From positions 38,882,048-38,946,047 of the forward strand of contig OY755251.1 in NCBI GenBank assembly GCA_963576725.1: 64,000 nucleotides of DNA, written 5' to 3'. Positions 56,442 through 64,000 of the stretch are shown piece by piece; the first letter of the stretch is position 1, and each line of letters opens with the position of its first letter. A program made the translations under genes and the position numbers. The notes beneath the pieces are model-generated. The model had not been told where the DNA came from, made no database searches, and was given only the letters and a program-made list of their open reading frames with translations. This DNA is from Azorinus chamasolen. Taxonomy: Eukaryota > Mollusca > Bivalvia > Cardiida > Solecurtidae.

Positions 56442-56691
56442 TAACTCGTTGCCTGATGAATATTTATGTAAGAAATAATGACATCATGAATATTCATTAG
56501 TTGCAATTTTTAAAATGGTATATAAACAAGAGAAGTTTTGGCCATAATAGAAATTGTAGAATTTGATCTATTTAATTCCATAAGCGAACAGAGCAAAGCC
56601 TGATCTTATAGGAGCCTTCTGATCTGGGTGTACTCTGTTTGAAAAGGTGTGAAATGTTGTTTGTATCAGGTAATGAGTGAAATGAAACAAC
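56442..56691 (+). repeat. PAL-1 copy
   Basis: ttaactcgttgcctgatgaa start; first core arm partly deleted; tgtatcaggtaatgagtga end. Confidence 0.75.
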
Positions 56692-57653
56692 AAACAATAT
56701 GTGAAGAATTCATTCACAACAATAAAATGTATGCCACCCAATTTTGAACGTTGATGCTGAGGCAATGAGTGAGTTTACTTGTAATCGACGCTAAACGTGA
56801 GGCGTTTCACGCTACTGCATGTGTTGGCTGATCCGTATAACAGAAATAGCTTGTGTAAAGTTTTTAGAAAACTAAAGATGTCAGTATGTTTTGAGTACCA
56901 CGAAATTTGCTAGAAATTGCTTGTTGTCAAAATTTGGTATGATTCGTAGCATTTTTATCCTTGTGGTGCAAAATTTGGTATATAATAAACCTTCTAAAAC
57001 CTGAAATGTATTATTTGCAGCAAATCAAGAGAAAGCAGAAGTGGAAACTAACAGTTTCCTTGTCATGTGGTTATGCAAAATGATTTTTTTATTTAAAAAA
57101 AAGCTTCTTCCTTTTTTTTCTGAAGAAATTTTTCTTAAGAAAATTGAGAAGAATTCTGAAATTTTTTAAATCTAAAAGCAGTAGAGAATGTTTTTGGATG
57201 CTGGATAGCTTTGTTTCTCTCTTTTATTTAAATATCACTATCAGACTTTCCAATATATTGTTTGTAAAAACAACTTTAGTTTCTTTTTATCTTTAAAGCA
57301 GTTTCCTTACTGCAATTTGAGTTGATCGCTCTATCTATATGCAATTTGTCAGAGTTTATCCTTTTCATATATACATATATATATCTCAACTAACAGCCTT
57401 TGTCTAAAGTTCCTGCATCAAAATTTGCCAAATCCTTCAGGATTTAGAAAGTTGTGTATTTTTACTGTTGCAGTAACTTAGTAGTTGCTTTTAAGCTTAT
57501 ATTCCCCTCTCTAAATGTTTGGAGAGTGTTCACTAAAGCTAGCTAAAGTTGTGTACCAAGTTGCTATTGGAATAGGTTAGCTAGATTTAGTGGCCTCTCC
57601 TTATAATGTATGTTTATTATTTCATGTTTAAATATTTCTCATTTTTCATGTAG

Positions 57654-57864
57654 TGCCACCATTTACCAACGGTAGAAGGTACATCGTATGATGCCCATTT
57701 CTTTCAGTCGCAGAACCCAGTCATGATGGGACCGTATAAACGAATTGCTGTTGCTGATGCCAAGGGATTACCTACAATGTATCAACCGATCTCGAATATA
57801 GCGTACCAGCAAACCCTCGCGTCCATGCAGACTCTGCAGCAGCCACAGTTTATACCAGTGTCAT
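57654..57864 (+). CDS. mbl: muscleblind exon with KRIA and YQQTLASMQ block
   Basis: Internal exon of 211 nt. The acceptor is tttttcatgtag|TGC (phase 0) and the donor is the strong TCAT|gtgagt, leaving phase 1. It encodes 70 codons starting CHHLPTVEGTS and including MMGPYKRIAVADAKG, LPTMYQPISNIAYQQ and TLASMQTLQQPQFIPVS. The block KRIAVADAKG ... NIAYQQTLASMQ aligns with human MBNL1 KRPALEKTNG ... GIFQYQQALANMQLQQHTAFLPP, so order and spacing match the vertebrate gene. The Gln-rich C-terminal region has regulatory rather than RNA-binding roles. A second acceptor 54 nt inside (cccatttctttcag|TCG, AG ending at 57707) is in frame and would drop the first 18 residues. Confidence 0.93.
57694..57707 (+). 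promoter_or_regulatory. in-frame alternative 3' splice site
   Basis: cccatttctttcag is a better pyrimidine tract and AG context than the outer atttttcatgtag acceptor. Use would start the exon at 57708 (SQNPVMMG...), 54 nt shorter and still phase 0. Confidence 0.45.
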
Positions 57865-57907
57865 GTGAGTTTCTCTGTTCCTTGAACTGTAGCAATCTCC
57901 TACTCTT

Positions 57908-58070
57908 TAAACACATTACCTGATGAGTATCCATTCAAGAATTGACAATGTCAGCAATATTAATTAGAATATTTTTTCATGGCTTTGTTCATATGCCATT
58001 ATAAAAAATCAACTCATTAATAGTTATGAAGTCAAGATTTCTTACCGAACTATTTAGGAGTTAGTACTAC
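57908..58070 (-). repeat. degenerate PAL-1 flank
   Basis: acacattacctgatgagtat and ttcatatgccattataaaaa, with no core hairpin. Confidence 0.5.
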
Positions 58071-58114
58071 TTGTAGAGAGATCCAGAGAAGATGTGCATA
58101 TTAGCCAATTTCCT

Positions 58115-58336
58115 GTACTATATTTAGTTCAAAATTTCAATACCTACTGAATATTCATGGACAAAATAGTTCTAATGAAATATGGAAGGGGGAACATTGT
58201 AGCCATTTTAGAAACCAAAAAAACCAGATTGTTCAAATTCCAATACCAAACAGAGCAGACCCTATAGGAGCCGTCTGATCTGGGTCTACTGTTTGCAGTT
58301 GTGTGAAAACATGTTTATATGAAGGAAAGGGTTAAA
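58115..58336 (+). repeat. PAL-1b copy with shortened core
   Basis: tcaatacctactgaatattc, gtagccattttagaaaccaa, then caaacagagcagaccctata joined directly to ggagccgtctgatc. Confidence 0.8.
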
Positions 58337-58491
58337 ACATTTTCAAGAATAACTCCTTTATTTCTCTACCAAATCCTATCTTGTGACCACTCTTTAGAAT
58401 GCCTTGAAGAGAAGATTCTAAAGAGTGGTCACAAGATAGGATTTGGTGGAGAAATGACCATTTTAGTATGCACATTTATCTGTTGCTCTGC
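58333..58491 (+). repeat. PAL-3 copy
   Basis: Abuts the previous element at TTAA. Long hairpin with ccaaatcctatcttgtgacc and its complement. Confidence 0.85.
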
Positions 58492-58552
58492 TTGTTATAG
58501 TACTCACCTTGATTAGATGTGGTAGCGTTTTTGGGTTTACATAGTTTACAAA

Positions 58553-58999
58553 ACCTTAAAACCTTGCTTCATGAATATTTATACAAGAATTAGTGTCATC
58601 ATGAATAATTAGATAAATTTTCATAAAGGTATATGAACAAAGGAAATTTTCGCCATGGCAGAAAACTAGAATTTTATTCCTAATTTTTTCATAAGCGAAC
58701 AGAACAGACTCTTATAAGATGGTTCCTTTAGGATCTGATCTGGGTCTACTTTGTTTGCAATGTCCTTAACCCTTTACTCCATAAATACGCCTTTCTATGC
58801 CTATGCAAAACAGAGTAGACCAAGATCAGACGGCTCCTATGGCTCCTCTGTTTGCTTATGATATAATAAAGATACGATTCTACAGTATCTGCCATGGCTA
58901 AACATTCTTGTGTCCATTATGTTATTATAACAAATTAATTTAATTAATATTTATGACATCATTATTTCTTACATGAATATTCATGGAGGAAAGGGTTAA
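58553..58999. repeat. two back-to-back PAL-1 copies
   Basis: 58553-58767 is plus-oriented; 58766-58999 is minus-oriented (ttaaccctttactccataaa to atggaggaaagggttaa) with part of the core deleted (gacggctcctatggctcctc). Confidence 0.8.
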
Positions 59000-59224
59000 A
59001 ATGCTTATCCATCAAGCAGAATGTTACGGGTAACTCAAATTAAGTACTAGGTGAGGGATTGGGGGCTATGTTAATATGCTTGTGCAATATTATTGTTAGA
59101 TTAGGGATTGTTGATGTTGTAAATAAGGACTTCTGTATTTCGTTCAGAAAGGCTAGCTACACTGAAATATGCGAAAGAAAGTAACATTTCAAAAGAAAGT
59201 AATAAAGAACTTAGATTGTTAATC

Positions 59225-59482
59225 CTTTTTGTGCAGGAAACTAGTCACTAATGTCCTTACAGGACATGAGTCACTAATGGCCTATGCAAACAGTGTAGAC
59301 CCTGATGAGAGAGCTCCTAGAAGAGAGGTGTATGGTGATGGCTCCTAGAGGAGCCCTCTCATCAGGGTCTGCACTGTGCCATGTTACACTTTTCTTTTAA
59401 AAGAAATCCCTGGATATTCTTGGTAGGCTTGACCTGTTTGAATTTTGGAATAGTCCATTTGAAAATTCAGGGTTGTAAGGAT
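59225..59482 (+). repeat. PAL-5 copy with disrupted core
   Basis: gcaaacagtgtagaccctga ... ggctcctagaggagccctct, with an inserted agaagagaggtgtatgg; then gaattttggaatagtccatt. Confidence 0.75.
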
Positions 59483-59549
59483 TTTAGTGTGGTAAGTTAT
59501 TTCTGAGAACAGATCTTCCTGCTCAGATATCATTACCCTAATTGCCCTT

Positions 59550-59680
59550 TGTATTCCGACAGACAAACTTAGTCAAATGGTGAAGACCCAGATCAAACTG
59601 CTCCTGAAGGAATCATTTGATCAGAGTCTGCACCATTAGTTACTATGTTAGTCTAATTTAAAGTTATCAAAATTGTGCTG
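59550..59680 (-). repeat. PAL-4 copy
   Basis: attccgacagacaaacttag start, core gacccagatcaaactgctcc and its complement, then ttaaagttatcaaaattgtg. Confidence 0.75.
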
Positions 59681-59840
59681 AAGCAATTTGTTGAGCGTCA
59701 AAAACTGACGGAGGTGCAAGAAATTTGGGTTTCCGAATATTGTGGGTAATTGGGATATGAACACCGAACATTGTGGTATCCTGTCCCAGTCCTGCTTCTT
59801 TACACAAGTATTACTACAGTGTAACTCTATACTAAATGCT

Positions 59841-60304
59841 TTATCTTTACTTCATGAATATTCATGTGAGAAATAATGACATCATGAATATTAATTAGCT
59901 GATTTTTTATCATGGCTTGTGAAAACGGGGTTTGTTAGGCTATGACAGAAACTGGAATGGGATCAATATTATTTCACAAGCAAACCGGACATACCCTGAG
60001 CCATCTGATACTGGGTTACACTGTTTGCAATGATGAAGATATGCATATACCGGTATATGGACTTGAGGATTAACCTTTAAATAAATATGCCTTTGTAAAC
60101 AGAGTAGATCCAGATCAGATGGCTCCTATAGGAGCTGTCTGATCAGGGTCTGCTCTGTTTTCTTATGAAATTATAATAGATTTGAATCTACAGTTTCTGC
60201 CATGGCTAAAATTCCCAGTGTTCATTTTCCATTATAAAAACAAATATAATTAATATTCATGGCCTTGTTAGTCCTTACATGGATATTCCTGGATTGAAGG
60301 ATTA
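59841..60304. repeat. two PAL-1 copies sharing a TTAA junction
   Basis: 59841-60073 is plus, with most of the core lost; 60071-60304 is minus, with core GGCTCCTATAGGAGC. They meet at ggattaaccttt. Confidence 0.8.
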
Positions 60305-60387
60305 CCAAGTAACACGATTGCTGTGTTGTATATCACCAGCCTGTACTTACATACTCATCTACAGAGACATAGATAACACGTGTGTAA

Positions 60388-60625
60388 ATTAACCAGTTCC
60401 CGATTTGAATATTCATGTAAGAAATAATGACATCATGAATATTTATTAGCTGAATTTTTATAATGGGTTAGGAACACATGAGGTTTTGGTATTGGTAAAA
60501 ACTAGTCGGATGTATTATAATTTCATAAGCAAATGGAGCAGACTCTCCTACAGGAGCCATCTGATCTGGGTCTACACTGTTTGCAAAGGCTTGAAAAAAA
60601 TGTTAATGTGAGGGAACTGGTTAAA
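60388..60625 (+). repeat. PAL-1 copy with matching ends
   Basis: TTAAccagttcccgat and gtgagggaactggTTAA are complementary ends that changed together relative to the family, a compensating pair. Confidence 0.8.
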
Positions 60626-60768
60626 TAAATTTCAAGAATAATGTCTTTGTTTCTACACAAAGCCGATGTTGTGACCATTAAGAGACAGAGTGGTTACAGC
60701 ATAGTGTTTAGGGGAGAAATGAGGATTTCCATAATTGAATAATTATACATCTTTATCTATGACTCTGT
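60622..60768 (+). repeat. diverged PAL-3 copy
   Basis: tttctacacaaagccgatgt and agcatagtgtttaggggaga; ends tttatctatgactctg. Confidence 0.65.
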
Positions 60769-61296
60769 TACATATTCATTTACTACTAATATATGTTACA
60801 TCTTTTGTTACAACCTAAGTTTTAGTAGAATTTTTTTACCTGGCTTGATGTAGCTGTCTTTGGAACTGAAAATATATATAGCATTCAAGTTTATGTAGAC
60901 CGATAGTGAAGACGCTATCTATGACAAACACAAATAGTTCTTTTGATTTTAATTTTGAATATTAAATGATGCTGTGGATATTAGACTGACAAAAAAGGCA
61001 TATTTGAAGATAATATACACGAATGACTTACCTTGATTTTGTCGCAAGATAATAAGATAGATAGACAGTTTTTCCAACATGCTCAACTTAGAACTTTATA
61101 AATGTTTGCAGATAGGAGGAGCTCCTGTAGTTTAACATCTATGGTAAATAAATAAATAAACAGGAAAAGTTGAACAATGATTTGCATACTTGTATATCCA
61201 AATTGGTGTTGCAATTTAAACACAAAACAAGAAAACAGTATCACATGATAAATGACTCCATGTGTTAGCTTACATGCAATTAGTTTATATATCTAT

Positions 61297-61554
61297 TAAC
61301 TCATTCCCTCATAGGCTATTTATAGACCCATTACCTTGTAGGCTATTTTTAGACATTAACTCTTTGAATAAATCTATTGAAACAGCATTTACTGGGAAAA
61401 AAAAATAATTAAGAATTGTTCAGTTTGAAACCATTGTGATAAATAGAGCATTAAAATTTTGTTTCAATGGAGCAAATGCTCTGTTTATCATAATGGTTTC
61501 AAAAATTGACTTTAAATGAGGCGTTCAAAGGCTTCATTATGTGAGAATGGGTTA
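61297..61554 (+). repeat. PAL-2 copy with duplicated left end
   Basis: cctcataggctatttataga is followed by a second cttgtaggctatttttagac. The core has gagcattaaaattttg; ends gtgagaatgggttaa. Confidence 0.8.
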
Positions 61555-62125
61555 ACCACACAGGCAACAAGTAACACATACATATCCATTTAGCAATGAC
61601 CACACACAAGTAACACATACATATCCATTTAGCAATGACCACACAAGCATATCTATTTTGCAATAACCACACAGGCAATAAATAACACATACATATCCAT
61701 TTTGCAATGACCACACAGGCAACAACTAACAGATGTACATACATTTTGGAATGTCCACATGCATAGCAAATAACATATACATATCCATTTTGCAATGACC
61801 ACGCAGGCAACAAATAACACATACATATCCATTTTGCAATGACCACGCAGGCATCAAATAACACATACATATCCATTTTGAAATGACCACACATTCAACA
61901 AGTAACGGATATACATAAATTTTGCAATGTTCACAAAAGTCATGAGTAACAAATAACAGATACATTTAGCAATGACCACACTAGCAACAAATAACACACA
62001 TATCCATTTAGCAATGACCACACTAGCAACAAATAACACACATATCCATTTAGCAACGACCACACAGGCAACAAGTACAGATATACATGCATTTTGCAAT
62101 GTCCACATGAGTAACAAATAACAGA
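61555..62125. repeat. ~46-bp minisatellite
   Basis: About 12 units of cacacaggcaacaaataaca plus catacatatccattttgcaa and tgac, with longer variants (agatgtacatacattttg). Minus-strand frames of 79-131 codons are artefacts. Confidence 0.88.
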
Positions 62126-62261
62126 CTGTAGAATCTATATTATTCTATAAGCAAACAGTGCATTATATTCTTAGAAAACAGATGCCCATATTCATAAAAA
62201 AGTCACTCAGCCAAACTGTAAAAACTTTCTACACTTAGGTAGTGTGGTTTCTTGAAATATA

Positions 62262-62470
62262 TTTAACCTTTTAATGAATATTCACGTAAGAAATAATGAC
62301 AGTATAAATAGTGACTTAATGTTTATAATGGCATAATGAACAAAGGCATGTTTTACTATGGCTCAAACCTGTAGTATTTCATAAGCAAGCAGAGCAGACC
62401 CTGGTCAGACAGCTCCTACAGGGGCCATCTGATCTGGAACAACTCTGTTTTCAAAGGAGTTAAACAGGAT
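62262..62470 (+). repeat. PAL-1 copy
   Basis: ttaaccttttaatgaatatt start; core gcaagcagagcagaccctgg; ends ttttcaaaggagttaaac. Confidence 0.75.
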
Positions 62471-62703
62471 TGATAACCAGAGCTTGATCAAATTTGTTAT
62501 GATGATGTAATTGGTCTCGAAACTATCTACCATTTTGTCAAATAACAAACATGCAAGCTTAATAGAATTGGACTTATAAAAATGCAGTTATGTGTTAAGT
62601 AGAAGATCTTTAATAAATTTCACTTCTTGAATACCATGGGAAACTGAATTGTATATCATTTGGTTGTTGAAGCTGTCATTTCTCATTTCTTATGTACTAA
62701 CGA

Positions 62704-62937
62704 ATACCGTATTCTACCTAATAAACAACCCCTCACTTCTGTGGGGATACTAACAATCCATAAAACAAAACCCAATATAACCATTAAATAAAGTAATATA
62801 GGTTTTTCAAAATACAGGTAGTTGCTTAATGCAGACTGAAAGCAATAAAGGAGGTTCCCCTAGGAGCTTTCTGCTTTGTTTTATTTCTGAATTTTTAAGC
62901 AACCTACTATGATCGTTTATTAGAAATAATACGGTAC
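62704..62937. repeat. PAL-7-type core inside different terminal repeats
   Basis: Ends taccgtattctacctaataa and gtttattagaaataatacgg are terminal inverted repeats unlike the other PAL-7 copies. The centre has gttgcttaatgcagactgaa and aggagctttctgctttg. Confidence 0.65.
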
Positions 62938-63073
62938 TTTTTCACTTTATTTGTGATGGAAGATGACTTTCAAAATCCAGAATCCAGGTTATTTTTTTTA
63001 AAAAAAAGCTGATCTAATCATCTAATATTATTTAAAGATATCCACAGCCCTATGACTTCAGGAAAAAAATTTA

Positions 63074-63165
63074 CTGGTATTTGCAAACAATGTATACCCA
63101 GATCAGAGGGCCTCTAAAAGAGCTTTCTGATGAGGATCTGCACTGTTTGCTGATAGATCGTTCCA
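63074..63165. repeat. PAL-5-like core
   Basis: gcaaacaatgtatacccaga and tgatgaggatctgcactgtt around a weak centre. Confidence 0.6.
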
Positions 63166-63229
63166 TATAGAGTATTCAGCATTTAAAAGGTTGACAATCC
63201 CCTCTTATCCTGCTATTCACAACCTATCT

Positions 63230-63300
63230 CGCATTTGCAAATAACTTCGGTTGAAATCTCGTCAGGATCCAAGATTGACATTCGGTGAATAGTTTCTCAA
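63230..63300. repeat. degenerate PAL-6
   Basis: tcgcatttgcaaataacttc and caggatccaagattgacatt. Confidence 0.5.
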
Positions 63301-63701
63301 AATCTTGATCGAATTCGAAGTAATCAAAGCTAAACCAGATTCAAATTTGGGATGACAATGATTTTTCATGGCTGGTTAATTTGTGTCAGATGTTTTGGAT
63401 ACTGGAGAGAAACATATTGTCATGTCTCATCTGGAACCAAACATTCCGTCACAAAATTGCCGTCAGATAAGCGGCCATATTGTGGAGTTATGTAATACCG
63501 AAAACCTGGAGATTTTGAAATTTATTCTTCACTGGTTAATTTAACATTGTATTCTTCTTCAAATTCACTTTTGATTTGGTTACATTGTAGATATTTCTGT
63601 TGAACACTTTTAACATTCTATCACTTTCTACATTTTATCATGCAAGAAAAAATGTTTTTAGGACCGCAGTAAATGATAATGTGGAGATGGTTATGTTTAC
63701 T

Positions 63702-63905
63702 GTAACCCTTTCAAGCCGAATACACATGCACTGTCATTTGCAAACAGTGTAGACCTAGATCAGAGGGCTCCTAGAGGAGATCAGGGTCTGCACTGTTTGT
63801 CAGTCAAAATCCTCTAGCAAGTTTGCACCTTTCCTACTGAACTGACTGTGTAGCTAAATACTGATGGGATAGTCCACTTTGAACATTCAGAGTTGAAAGG
63901 GTTAA
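63702..63905 (+). repeat. PAL-5 copy, second subtype
   Basis: gtaaccctttcaagccgaat start and cagagttgaaagggttaa end are terminal repeats. Core gcaaacagtgtagacctaga, then aaatcctctagcaagtttgc. Confidence 0.8.
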
Positions 63906-64000
63906 TTGCTTATCAGAGAAAAGGCTTACTAAATGTTTCAGCTATACTACATAAATATAAACATGATAAAATGTAGATGTCCTATTGTTGTAGATGGTTA

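Larger units (their letters stand above)
51964..57653 (+). other. intron after the cassette exon
   Basis: 5.7 kb. I recognise no element in 51964-52680, 52861-53125, 54160-54518 and 56692-57653. The last precedes the acceptor and has T-rich tracts (57065-57125) and (ATAT)n near 57370. Confidence 0.8.
57865..64000 (+). other. intron to window end
   Basis: No further muscleblind exon found up to 64000. I recognise nothing in 60770-61297, 62470-62703 and 63300-63700. Confidence 0.7.

Noticed and set aside
61499..62117. Minus-strand frames of 79-131 aa rich in Cys and Tyr
   Set aside because: Translation of a ~46-bp minisatellite; the apparent cysteine-rich motif repeats with the unit.

Overview
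The window is eukaryotic, AT-rich and almost wholly intronic. It carries widely spaced exons of one plus-strand gene, a muscleblind/MBNL-family RNA-binding protein. The host is most likely a bivalve mollusc: the non-coding sequence is packed with short palindromic MITE-like elements, minisatellites and Helitron/pearl-like elements with internal ~155-bp repeats, a combination typical of bivalve genomes. I cannot name the species. No other protein gene, tRNA, rRNA or CRISPR array is supported.

Gene layout (+ strand): a possible short cassette exon (279-335); a linker exon ending just before the second zinc-finger pair (30020-30223); an exon encoding a CCCH finger pair equivalent to human MBNL ZnF3/4 (44049-44294); a 60-nt cassette encoding a KKRPRDED basic motif, equivalent to the regulated nuclear-localisation exon 5 of human MBNL1 (51904-51963); and an exon equivalent to the downstream KRPALEK...YQQALANMQ exon (57654-57864). 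The ZnF1/2 exon lies upstream of the window and the C-terminus downstream. The four confident exons join in phase 0; the last ends in phase 1. The cassette is preceded by 239 nt without any AG and with 12 YGCY motifs, the layout expected for muscleblind autoregulated splicing.

Repeat families, named here for convenience. PAL-1: about 240 bp, ends TTAACCCTTTAC / GTAAAGGGTTAA, AATATTCATG flank, and a ~70-nt core hairpin GCAAACAGAGTAGACC...GGTCTGCTCTGTTTGC. PAL-1b: same core, flank with CTGTTCTATGTTTACTCC. PAL-2: about 220 bp, ends TTAACCCATTCCCTCAT / ATGAGGGAATGGGTTAA, core ATAGAGCATTTGCTCC and its complement. PAL-3: core CCAAACCCTATACTGTGACC. PAL-4: ends near TCGGACACCCA, core AAATAGTGCAGACC. 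PAL-5: GTGTAGACCCAGATGAGAGG core plus a TTTGAATTTTGGAATAGTCC flank. PAL-6: GGATCCAGATGAGAC core, ends TTAACTCTTTGCATGC. PAL-7: TTAATGCAGGGTGAAAGTCA core, ends ACAGTAAAACC. For PAL-1, '+' means the AATATTCATG flank comes first; for PAL-2, '+' means TAGGCTATTTTTAGACCC comes first. TTAA at the ends and clean nested insertions suggest piggyBac-type mobilisation of PAL-1 and PAL-2.

Several satellites (2.9, 15.5-17.2, 19.7-20.1, 23.3-23.65, 26.2-26.55, 41.1-41.85 and 42.6-42.8 kb) are tandem amplifications of MITE cores or ends. The longest open frames in the window (376 aa at 16 kb; 100-143 aa at 41 kb) are by-products of repeat units divisible by three and are not genes.
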